DNA of 64,000 nt. Origin: an uncultured Flavobacteriaceae bacterium. GTDB lineage: Bacteria; Bacteroidota; Bacteroidia; Flavobacteriales; Flavobacteriaceae. The stretch spans positions 496,001 through 560,000 of the forward strand of contig CANMFO010000003.1 of the NCBI GenBank assembly GCA_947497245.1. The letters are read 5' to 3'. The notes under the pieces were generated by a model, which saw only the letters and a list, made by a program, of their open reading frames with translations, was not told the DNA's origin and did no database searches. The position numbers and the translations under genes were made by a program. Of this stretch, positions 25,445 to 32,233 are shown in pieces; the stretch's first letter is position 1, and the number at the start of each line of letters is the position of its first letter.

Positions 25445-25912
25445 TTAGTTTGTTTTAGGTTTAAAATCGAGCAATCTCCTGTGGTAGTTGATCTGTCCCA
25501 GATGATAGGTCAAATGAGTCGCCAAGTGCCATAAAAAATAACCAGTGGTAGCGTTTTCCTTAAAGACCGGTAGGGGGTATTCCTTGTCCATGTCAGCTTC
25601 GTCCAATACTGATAAGGTATGGTCCGCCATGGCCATGGTTGCCTCTATTTGCTGCAGGAGCTCGGTTTTGGGAACATCCTTAAGGGAGAATTCCAACTCC
25701 CGTTGCCTGATATATCCGGTTTCGCCCAATTCGGCACCAATAAAAGTATTTAAATTACCAATGAGGTGCAAGCAGAGGTTCCCTCCTGAATTGGCAATAC
25801 CATTTTGGACCTTCCAGAGGTTCGACTCGCTCTGGTAGGCCCCTATTTCGGACTTTAATTTGGCAAGGTCCCTATTGATCAAGGTTCTTAAGGCGGCAAG
25901 TGTGTTGTTCAT
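25445..25912 (-). CDS. DinB-family protein
   Basis: A 155-residue four-helix-bundle protein of the DinB/YfiT superfamily. Visible marks are NLCLHLIGNLNTFIG (first His position) and FLWHLATHLTYHLGQINYHRRLL (the HxxxHxxQ metal pair). Such proteins are metal-dependent thiol transferases (bacillithiol or similar) or of unknown function; no DNA-damage role is implied. The start at 25912 is preferred over 25939 because it gives an ATGA overlap with the stop of the upstream nucleoside hydrolase gene. It is an odd member of the nucleoside/ADP-ribose operon and its contribution there is unclear. Confidence 0.82.
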   Translation of the reverse strand: MNNTLAALRTLINRDLAKLKSEIGAYQSESNLWKVQNGIANSGGNLCLHLIGNLNTFIGAELGETGYIRQRELEFSLKDVPKTELLQQIEATMAMADHTLSVLDEADMDKEYPLPVFKENATTGYFLWHLATHLTYHLGQINYHRRLLDFKPKTN

Positions 25913-26838
25913 TTGGCGACGGGTTTCCAGTTTTTCCAAAAGTCGGCGGTCATTTTTTTTACATTGATGGATGTGTAAATACCTATTTGTCGGTCGGTGT
26001 TTTCCTTTGGAGTGGCGAATTTACTTTTTTTGGCCATTTTGGGATGTATCAAGGCCTCAATAATGGCAAGGTCCCACATGATCCAATGCCTTTTTTCCGG
26101 ATCCTTCTTGGTCCACCATCGATCATAGGCTTCCCATCGGCTTACCAGATAGTCCGCTATTCCGCCCTTGCCCTTAAGATGACGGTCCGTCTGTCGCTTG
26201 TCGAAGACCAGACGTTGGCAGGTGGTCGCGGTCATCACATCCAGATCGAGGCCTTCACTGTTCAGCAATACCTCCACGGCCAAGGGATCATTTCTGGAAT
26301 TGAACTCTTTCTTGTCGTAGGCATTCGTTTTGGGATCGTGCCAAAATCCGATATAGGACACCTTGATTTTGGGGAGGATACTGGGGTCTTGCAGCAGGGC
26401 GGAAGCGACATTGGTACAGGGCCCCAAAATTACAAGATGCAATTTTTGGCCTTCCGGCATCTGGTGGGCCGACTTGATCATAAAATGGGAAGCGGCCGAT
26501 GGCGCCGGCGTTTGCATGTCCGGTAAAGGTATGTTGCTGCCCAAGGGCAATGGGATATCTTTTCTATGCATCAGATCAACGAGTTCCTCGTTGATTTTTT
26601 GGCTTTCCCAAACGGTACTGTCCGAGGCCAGCGGAGAGGTATGGAACTGTGCGGATGAAATGCCAAGAAGCCTAAAGTTGGGGGTATTGATGGCCCTGAC
26701 CAAAGCAAAGAGGTCATCTACCTCATTGGCCGTATCGGCATCTATAATGATCGGTATCCGCAAGGGTTCTTGGCCAAGCACAGGCTGGGTACCAAGGAAA
26801 AACAGAAGCAGGACGCTGAAGTACGGGACCAATTTCAT
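25909..26838 (-). CDS. Secreted nucleoside hydrolase (IunH family)
   Basis: A 309-residue exported N-ribohydrolase. After a signal peptide (LLLFFLGTQPVLGQ) the mature protein starts with IPIIIDADTANEVDDLFAL, the calcium-binding DxDxxxxxDD motif of the family. Later segments include LVILGPCTNVASAL and NDPLAVEVLL, with an aspartate that completes the metal site. It hydrolyses nucleosides, or nucleosides with modified ribose, to base plus ribose in the periplasm. The longer ORF start (26895) adds 19 residues before a good signal peptide, so 26838 is used. It is first in the four-gene unit with DinB, the MtnK-like kinase and the ADP-ribosylglycohydrolase. Ring-substrate preference cannot be read. 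Confidence 0.9.
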   Translation of the reverse strand: MKLVPYFSVLLLFFLGTQPVLGQEPLRIPIIIDADTANEVDDLFALVRAINTPNFRLLGISSAQFHTSPLASDSTVWESQKINEELVDLMHRKDIPLPLGSNIPLPDMQTPAPSAASHFMIKSAHQMPEGQKLHLVILGPCTNVASALLQDPSILPKIKVSYIGFWHDPKTNAYDKKEFNSRNDPLAVEVLLNSEGLDLDVMTATTCQRLVFDKRQTDRHLKGKGGIADYLVSRWEAYDRWWTKKDPEKRHWIMWDLAIIEALIHPKMAKKSKFATPKENTDRQIGIYTSINVKKMTADFWKNWKPVAK

Positions 26839-26931
26839 GGGTTGTAAAAGATACAATGGCTTTGCTAAAGTAAGCATCTTTTGCTTCTGGGGCATTTATG
26901 ATATACGGGGAGCATCCCCGCAATCCGATCC

Positions 26932-26964
26932 CAAACAAAAAAACAGCCCGTACGGGCTGTTTTC
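26932..26964 (-). terminator. Rho-independent terminator
   Basis: ACAGCCCGTACGGGCTGT is a perfect palindrome with T-rich flanks on both sides. Read on the minus strand it is followed by seven T residues and ends the small-gene unit at 26993-27294. On the plus strand only four T residues follow. It insulates the small genes from the nucleoside hydrolase operon. Confidence 0.85.
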
Positions 26965-26992
26965 AATTACATGGTATAGCTATTCTTTCTAG

Positions 26993-27100
26993 CTAGTTTA
27001 TGGATTTAAAGACGACAAACAGCAATAGTGATAAAAATAGACATACCGTTGCGATGGCCAACTCCGATAACAGATGGCGAATTGTTGACTTTGGTCCCAT
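26993..27100 (-). CDS. Very small membrane protein (35 residues)
   Basis: This frame is too short for the ORF track. It starts MGPKSTIRHLL, has one strongly hydrophobic stretch (ELAIATVCLFLSLLLFVVF) and ends KSIN with a TAG stop, 29 bases before the terminator hairpin. It follows a second small membrane-protein gene by 23 bases, and both share the terminator, which supports a real transcript. I do not recognise a family. It could be a membrane-associated regulatory peptide, or chance; the hydrophobic helix with a basic N-terminus and the spacing favour a gene. Confidence 0.5.
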   Translation of the reverse strand: MGPKSTIRHLLSELAIATVCLFLSLLLFVVFKSIN

Positions 27101-27123
27101 TGTTATAAATTTAAATCATTGGT

Positions 27124-27294
27124 TCAATCAAAGGCAAAACCGGTGGATAACCTAAAAATAAAGGCATAGAGTACCACCAAGAACATGAAGAAACTAAACC
27201 AGGCAAAGGCTTTGAAATACCTTTTTACGATAAAATTTCCCAGGTTCTTAAAACCGTCCATGTAGATTTCTCGAATAAGTAAAATTGTTTTCAT
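27124..27294 (-). CDS. Small conserved-type membrane protein (56 residues)
   Basis: A 56-residue frame missed by the ORF track. It reads MKTILLIREIYMDGFKNLGNF, then VKRYFKAFAWFSFFMFLVVLYAFIFRLSTGFAFD. It has one transmembrane helix (about residues 30-48) behind an amphipathic basic segment. This layout and the closing RLSTGFAFD resemble a tiny flavobacterial family that I recall as DUF6747; the number is from memory. Codon use and sequence look protein-like. It precedes the 35-residue gene and both end at the terminator at 26932-26964. Function unknown. Confidence 0.72.
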   Translation of the reverse strand: MKTILLIREIYMDGFKNLGNFIVKRYFKAFAWFSFFMFLVVLYAFIFRLSTGFAFD

Positions 27295-27300
27295 AGATTA

Positions 27301-27740
27301 AGTATTTAAGGTTGGCAACAAAGGTCCAAACCTGGTCCGATGAAGGGAAATTTACTGGTCTAAGGGGACATTTAATCGATAACACTAAGGGAGATGGGAT
27401 ATGAAGGGTGTTTTCCGCGATTAACGGTTTGGGCGTTTGTTTTCCAAATCAGGAAGAAGATGCGGTTCATCGATTGTATACCATGAACACGGGATATCAA
27501 GGGTCGTTTGCAAATGGGGAAGGCTTTCCGTGCACCGTCGAAGATGTCCTCGGAAGTTTGCTTTTGCCGCATGTCAAATGAAGATCTTTCCTTCTCGGCC
27601 CGGAAACCCCTATTTAAAACAAGTGGCAGGCCAGCGGGATACTGCTGGGAAAATATGGACAGCAAATCCGGGCATGCCTCCTGCTGCCGGGGTTACCGGT
27701 CCCGAGGGTCTATGGGAAACCCGATTCCCCATCCCCCTGA
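27301..27740. other. Gene-poor intergenic stretch
   Basis: About 440 bases between the small membrane-protein genes and the tRNA-Phe terminator. The track lists frames here (27372-27665 minus, 27437-27844 and 27508-27780 plus, and the left part of 27610-28134 minus), but two of them run through the tRNA, and none shows a recognisable domain, signal peptide or membrane segment. I see no clear repeat, riboswitch or mobile-element end. It may hold the promoter of the small genes at its left edge. Confidence 0.5.
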
Positions 27741-27769
27741 AAACAAAAAACCCGCTCAAAGGAACGGGT
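27741..27769 (-). terminator. Terminator of tRNA-Phe
   Basis: On the minus strand ACCCG is followed 10 bases later by CGGGT and then TTTTTTG. It lies 14 bases after the end of the tRNA gene and has the correct orientation to stop its transcription. Confidence 0.75.
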
Positions 27770-27782
27770 CTTGTGCTTGATG

Positions 27783-27855
<73 letters not shown>

Positions 27856-27913
27856 AGTAAAAAGCGGAGGGCTGCGCCCTCCGTAGCTACACCACAGGTG
27901 TGGCGTAGGAGGG
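27856..27913 (-). promoter_or_regulatory. Structured leader of tRNA-Phe with two competing hairpins
   Basis: Between the promoter and the tRNA, the minus strand has three blocks: CCCTCC (27908-27913), GGAGGG (27877-27882) and CCCTCC (27866-27871). The first two close a long stem with inner pairs (CTAC...GTAG and CCACA...TGTGG, loop GG). The last two close a short, perfect stem CGGAGGG-cgcag-CCCTCCG. They use the same middle block, so only one can form at a time. The predicted transcription start (about 27909) falls at the first block, so this would be the transcribed leader. The role is unknown; it could guide tRNA 5' processing or act as a switch. Confidence 0.6.
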
Positions 27914-27915
27914 TG

Positions 27916-27946
27916 CAAATATAATTTCAAATTTACGATATACAAA
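27916..27946 (-). promoter_or_regulatory. Promoter of tRNA-Phe
   Basis: On the minus strand TTTG (27943-27946), exactly 19 bases, then TATATTTG (27916-27923). This is a full match to the Bacteroidota promoter TTTG-N19-TAnnTTTG and the best promoter in the window. Transcription should start around 27909, 54 bases before the tRNA. Confidence 0.85.
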
Positions 27947-27998
27947 CAAAAATGTAAAAAAAGCCCTAGGGTTGTTCTCCTTTTATGATCTTTGTAGT

Positions 27999-28727
27999 AT
28001 GAACTTGGTTTTAGATGCTGGGAACACCTTGGTAAAGTTTGCGGTGTTCGATACTGGGGTGATGGTGTTCCGTAAGGAAACCTCGCTGGAAAAGGCCGTC
28101 CTGACCGCCAAGGAAGTCTGTGATCTTTTCCCAAAAATAAGCCGCACCATCGTTTCCTCGGTCAATAATCTGGACCCCAAGATCATCGCGGTACTTTCCA
28201 TATTCAGCAAAGTGCATCGACTGGACCATAGCTCCAAGGTACCCTTTAAAAACTCATATGCCACGCCCCGTTCGTTGGGGGTGGACCGTATTGCTTTGGC
28301 CACTGCGGCCTTTTACCACAATCCCAAGGGCAATACCCTGGTGATCGACGCGGGGACATGCATTACATACGACATGGTCAACGATTATGGCGAGTATCTG
28401 GGCGGGGCCATTTCCCCGGGCTTGAACATGCGCTATAGGGCACTTCATGAACAGACTGCCAAGCTGCCCTTGTTGAAGCCCGATGAGCTGCTCGACTTCA
28501 TCGGAAATGCTACGGAAAGCAGCATTCACAGTGGTGTGGTCAATGGTTTGAGGCACGAATTGGACGGGTGCATTGAGCAATATCGTTCGCGTTTTACAGA
28601 TTTAACAGTTATTTTAACAGGTGGGGATGCCCAATTTTTGTCAAAACGATTAAAAAATACCATATTTGCGGATTCCAATTTTCTCCTACTGGGGTTGAAC
28701 TATTTACTGGAATACAACAAGCATTAA
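27999..28727 (+). CDS. coaX: Type III pantothenate kinase
   Basis: The first enzyme of coenzyme A synthesis, phosphorylating pantothenate with ATP in the cytosol. The 242-residue protein has the ASKHA marks: MNLVLDAGNTLVKFAVF (phosphate 1), SLGVDRIALATAAFYH, then VIDAGTCITYDMVN (catalytic Asp) and YLGGAISPGLNMRYRALHEQTAKLP. The track start at 27972 adds 9 residues without family similarity; 27999 is correct. GATCTTTG, close to a -7 element, ends 4 bases before this ATG, so the transcript may be leaderless. It heads the operon whose next gene starts directly after its stop (TAAATG). Confidence 0.94.
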   Translation: MNLVLDAGNTLVKFAVFDTGVMVFRKETSLEKAVLTAKEVCDLFPKISRTIVSSVNNLDPKIIAVLSIFSKVHRLDHSSKVPFKNSYATPRSLGVDRIALATAAFYHNPKGNTLVIDAGTCITYDMVNDYGEYLGGAISPGLNMRYRALHEQTAKLPLLKPDELLDFIGNATESSIHSGVVNGLRHELDGCIEQYRSRFTDLTVILTGGDAQFLSKRLKNTIFADSNFLLLGLNYLLEYNKH

Positions 28728-30017
28728 ATGGTAAAGAATTTTATTATTGCTGTGGTTTGCCTTGCAGCTTCAAGTCTGTACGCTCAAAATGGCACGACTT
28801 CCCCTTACTCGTATTTTGGCATCGGAGAGGCAAGGACCCTGGGTACGGTGGAAAATCAAATGATGGGGGGCATCGCAGTATATGGGGATAGCATTCACCT
28901 GAACCTGAGGAACCCCGCCGCCTATGGTAAATTGGGGGTCCCCTTCAATGAGGATTTCGGAACAACGGTCTATACCGCTGGGATATCGCACAAGGAACTA
29001 CGACTCGAAAGCTTTACCGAACAAGAGAGCAGCCAGGTGACCAATTTGGATTATCTCTCCTTGGGCTTTACCTTGCGAAAAGGCCTGGGAATCGGTTTTG
29101 GCCTCATGCCCTACACCTCTGTCGGGTATAATTTGGTATCGGAAAGCACCAATGACAGTGGGTCCGCGGTGATCAATCGTTTCACGGGTGCGGGAGGCCT
29201 TAACAGGGTATACCTGTCAATAGGCTATGAGGTTTTCGAAGATTTCAATATTGGCGTAACGGGGAACTTCAATTTTGGCAACCTGGAAAGCCAAAGGGTT
29301 CAGAGTGTGGAGGACGTGCAGTTCGGCACCAAGGACCTCCGGACTTCCAAGGTGAACGGCACGGATTTCAACTATTCCCTTCTCTATACACCGGCCATAA
29401 AGGACAAATATACCTTGTTTGCCTCCGCCCGGATCAATACCCAGGCCAACCTGACGTCCAAGAACACCAGGGCACTGGGCTCTTTTTTGATATCCGAAAA
29501 TCAAGACATCGAGACAATCGATGTGGATCTCGATGCACAAGGTCTCCGAAACACCGAATTAAAAGTGCCCACGACGACCAGCATTGGACTCGGATTTGGC
29601 GAGGACATGAAGTGGTTTATAGGAGCGGAATATAGTTTTCAGGGCCTTGGCTCCTTCTCCAACGATTTTCTAAGTGCCGATAACCTGGTATATGAGGATG
29701 CCAGTAGCTATGCCCTGGGGGGGTATTGGGTGCCCAACCGCTCCTCCTTTCAAAGTTATTTGAAGCGGGTCACCTATAGGGCGGGAATGCGCCTGGACAA
29801 TACCGGGATGCTCGTCAACGATAAGGAGATCAGTAATTTTGGCATAACTTTTGGAGTTGGGTTACCACTTGGCAGAACGTATTCCAATTTGAACGTTGGT
29901 TTTGAGGTGGGAAGAAGGGGTACCACATCCGCCGATTTGATAGAGGAAAATTACTTCAAGATCAACTTGGGACTGTCATTTAACGATCTTTGGTTCCTTA
30001 AAAGGAAGATAAATTAA
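28728..30017 (+). CDS. Outer-membrane beta-barrel protein
   Basis: A 429-residue protein with a signal peptide (ASSLYAQ) and repeated amphipathic strands. It opens NGTTSPYSYFGIGEA, a start shared by a flavobacterial barrel family near coaX, and contains FadL/PorV-like GLGIGFGLMPYTSVGYNL and GITFGVGLPLGRTYSNLNVGFEVG. No plug or OmpA domain is present. It begins immediately after the coaX stop and 40 bases before the TPR gene, inside an operon that also carries lptC. Outer-membrane assembly or lipid transport is therefore a reasonable guess; the function has not been named. Confidence 0.75.
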   Translation: MVKNFIIAVVCLAASSLYAQNGTTSPYSYFGIGEARTLGTVENQMMGGIAVYGDSIHLNLRNPAAYGKLGVPFNEDFGTTVYTAGISHKELRLESFTEQESSQVTNLDYLSLGFTLRKGLGIGFGLMPYTSVGYNLVSESTNDSGSAVINRFTGAGGLNRVYLSIGYEVFEDFNIGVTGNFNFGNLESQRVQSVEDVQFGTKDLRTSKVNGTDFNYSLLYTPAIKDKYTLFASARINTQANLTSKNTRALGSFLISENQDIETIDVDLDAQGLRNTELKVPTTTSIGLGFGEDMKWFIGAEYSFQGLGSFSNDFLSADNLVYEDASSYALGGYWVPNRSSFQSYLKRVTYRAGMRLDNTGMLVNDKEISNFGITFGVGLPLGRTYSNLNVGFEVGRRGTTSADLIEENYFKINLGLSFNDLWFLKRKIN

Positions 30018-30057
30018 TAAAAATTAGTACTTTAACCACTCTAAAAACACTGAACAA

Positions 30058-31428
30058 ATGAAAACGAAACTCTACTTCACGGCAATTTTGCTTTTAGGGT
30101 TTATGGGAATAAGCAATGCACAGGCCCAAAATCCTGAATGTACCACCAACCTTTCCATATATGTGGAACACGCCAAGGTTAAGAACTATGACGCAGCCTA
30201 TACCCCATGGAAAATGGTGTACGATCAATGCCCGGATTTGAACCGTGCCACCTTTGTTTACGGGGAAAGGATCTTGAAGGATAAGATCAAAAAATCGAAC
30301 GGTACGGAGAAAGATGGTTTTATAGGCGATCTTTTGGTGTTGTATGACAACAGCATGAAATACTTTCCGGCTAAGACCAAGATGGCCGATATGGAAATCA
30401 AAAAGGTGTTGATGAAATATGACAACAAAATGATTTCCAACGATGAAATCTACAGCAATCTACAAAAGGCATTTACCGAGGATAGGGACAATTTCAAAAA
30501 CGCAAAAGCACTTTATCTATATTTTTCGAGTTTGGTCGATTTGAATGCGGCCGGCAAAAAAGACCTTCAGGAAGTTTTCGATGTGTACGATGACGTTACC
30601 GAGAAAATTGAGGAGGAAAACAAGAAATTGACCGCCACCATCACCAAATTATTGCCCAAGGAGGAAAAGGATGAATTGACCTCTAAGGAGAAAAAAGTGC
30701 TGAAGGCGGCAAATACAAACTCCGTGTCCTTTGGTAAGATCGCGGGAAGCATCGATTCCAAGCTGGGTAAATTGGCCGATTGCGGCAACCTGATCCCCTT
30801 GTACCAAAAAAGTTTTGATGCCAAAAAGGGCGATGTGAAGTGGGTAAAACGTGCGGTGGGAAGAATGTTCAACAAGGAATGTACCGACGACCCGATGTTC
30901 AAAAAACTGTTCGAGGCCCAATTGGCACTTGATCCATCGGCCGATGCCTATGTGTACGGAGGTACCCTAAAGCAAAAAGCGGGGGACACCAACGGTGCCG
31001 TTGCCGATTTCAACAAGGCACTGGAACTCGAAACCGATTCGTATAAAAAGTCGAACATCGCATACAAAGTGGCCACCATCTATCGAAGGGGAAGCAAATC
31101 GACGGCCAGAAACTATGCCCAAAAGGCGATCAATGCCAATTCTGCCAATGGGAAAGCGTATTTGTTGATCGCAAGTCTTTACGCAAGCAGTGCCAATGCA
31201 TGTGGCAAGACCACTTTCGAAAAAAGGGCCATTTATTGGAAGGCTGCGGATATGGCGCGCAAAGCGGGCCGCGTGGATCCCTCTTTGAGCTCAAGGGCCA
31301 ACAAGGCGGCAGCCAGCTATTCGGCAAAAGCGCCGACCAAGGAAATGATCTTTACCGAGGGAATGCAGGGTAAGACGGTTACATTCAGTTGTTGGGTCGG
31401 CGGCAGTGTGAAGGTTCCCAACTTGTAA
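30058..31428 (+). CDS. Secreted TPR-repeat protein
   Basis: A 456-residue exported protein (signal ending SNAQAQ). The first 280 residues are helical (YDAAYTPWKMVYDQCPDLNRA, EKIEEENKKLTATITKLL) and about 290-400 hold TPR units, for example AGDTNGAVADFNKALELE and KSTARNYAQKAINANSANGKAYLLIASLY. The final 25 residues form a short beta segment (GKTVTFSCWVGGSVKVPNL). TPR proteins act as scaffolds; in this conserved flavobacterial gene order it probably works in the periplasm with the neighbouring barrel or LptC, but no direct function is known. It ends 1 base before lptC. Confidence 0.82.
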   Translation: MKTKLYFTAILLLGFMGISNAQAQNPECTTNLSIYVEHAKVKNYDAAYTPWKMVYDQCPDLNRATFVYGERILKDKIKKSNGTEKDGFIGDLLVLYDNSMKYFPAKTKMADMEIKKVLMKYDNKMISNDEIYSNLQKAFTEDRDNFKNAKALYLYFSSLVDLNAAGKKDLQEVFDVYDDVTEKIEEENKKLTATITKLLPKEEKDELTSKEKKVLKAANTNSVSFGKIAGSIDSKLGKLADCGNLIPLYQKSFDAKKGDVKWVKRAVGRMFNKECTDDPMFKKLFEAQLALDPSADAYVYGGTLKQKAGDTNGAVADFNKALELETDSYKKSNIAYKVATIYRRGSKSTARNYAQKAINANSANGKAYLLIASLYASSANACGKTTFEKRAIYWKAADMARKAGRVDPSLSSRANKAAASYSAKAPTKEMIFTEGMQGKTVTFSCWVGGSVKVPNL

Positions 31429-31429
31429 T

Positions 31430-32035
31430 ATGACCCCAAAAAAAGTACATTATTTTAAGGGCATTGCCATCTTTTCGATGGCAATGCTTTTTTTTTCATG
31501 TAAGGACGGTTATAAAAGGGTAGGGGAGGAAGCGATCCCAAAAATATACCCACAGGGAATAGCGGAAAACTTCGAGCTTACCTATACCAAGATCTCCGAA
31601 AACCTGGAGTCCGATGATACGGGGGAGTCCAAGGTTATTGCCGTACTCACAAGCCCCCTGAGCAACAATTTCGACAATCTGAAGTTTCCCCATAAGACCT
31701 TTCCCGAAGGGCTCGAGGTGGACTTGTTCGATGAACAGGGAAATAAGAGCGTCATCACTGCCGATTACGGAATTATTTATTCCGCCACCAATTTAATAGA
31801 TTTACAGGGAAATGTGGTGGTGCGGCTTCATGATGGCAAAAAGTTGGAAGCGCCGCAATTGTACTACGACCAGGACAACGAATGGATCTTTACCCAGGAA
31901 AAGTTTAAGTTCACCAATCCGGAGGATGGCACCGTAATGGACGGCGAGGGAATGGATTTTAACAGGGATATCAGCAATTTATACGCACATAAGGTCTACG
32001 GCATAATGACCATAAAAGAAGAAAAAGATGATTAA
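31430..32035 (+). CDS. lptC: LPS export ABC transporter periplasmic protein LptC (lipoprotein form)
   Basis: A 201-residue protein with a lipobox (AMLFFSC) followed by the LptC/OstA-type beta-jellyroll: VDLFDEQGNKSVITADYGIIYSATNLIDLQGNVVVRLHDG and LYYDQDNEWIFTQEKFKF. LptC receives lipopolysaccharide from LptBFG and hands it across the periplasm to LptA/LptD. E. coli LptC is tethered by a membrane helix; a lipid anchor is usual in Bacteroidota. It overlaps the next small gene by 8 bases. No other lpt gene is in the window, though lpxB (44567-45679) belongs to the same pathway. Confidence 0.88.
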   Translation: MTPKKVHYFKGIAIFSMAMLFFSCKDGYKRVGEEAIPKIYPQGIAENFELTYTKISENLESDDTGESKVIAVLTSPLSNNFDNLKFPHKTFPEGLEVDLFDEQGNKSVITADYGIIYSATNLIDLQGNVVVRLHDGKKLEAPQLYYDQDNEWIFTQEKFKFTNPEDGTVMDGEGMDFNRDISNLYAHKVYGIMTIKEEKDD

Positions 32036-32231
32036 GATTTTGAGGTATACCGAATACGTGTATTTGATCGTTGCCCTGTTTTCCTGCTATAGGATCTACA
32101 CGGACTGGAACATGGACCGTCAAAACGCTTATTTATTTGTTTTTTTTGCCATTGTTTCCATAGGGATGTTTCTTTTCAGGAGGAACTACAGGCGAAAATT
32201 CGAACAACGAAAACGGGATAACCAACAATAG
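32028..32231 (+). CDS. Small two-helix membrane protein
   Basis: A 67-residue frame starting MIKILRYTEYVYLIVALFSCYRIYTDW, with a second helix FVFFAIVSIGMFLFRR and a strongly basic tail (NYRRKFEQRKRDNQQ). It overlaps lptC by 8 bases and ends 2 bases before the GTG of the CNNM gene, so it is certainly in the operon. This small protein recurs at the same place in flavobacteria as far as I recall, but has no assigned function. The basic tail would lie in the cytoplasm. Confidence 0.8.
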   Translation: MIKILRYTEYVYLIVALFSCYRIYTDWNMDRQNAYLFVFFAIVSIGMFLFRRNYRRKFEQRKRDNQQ

Positions 32232-32233
32232 TT

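Noticed and set aside
21574-26838. A polysaccharide utilisation locus
   Set aside because: There is no SusC/SusD pair or sensor-regulator; the GH32 gene and the nucleoside operon are merely neighbours in opposite directions.
27372-27665. 97-residue minus frame (and plus frames 27437-27844, 27508-27780) before tRNA-Phe
   Set aside because: No domain, signal or conserved motif; one of the plus frames runs through the tRNA gene, which a real gene would not.
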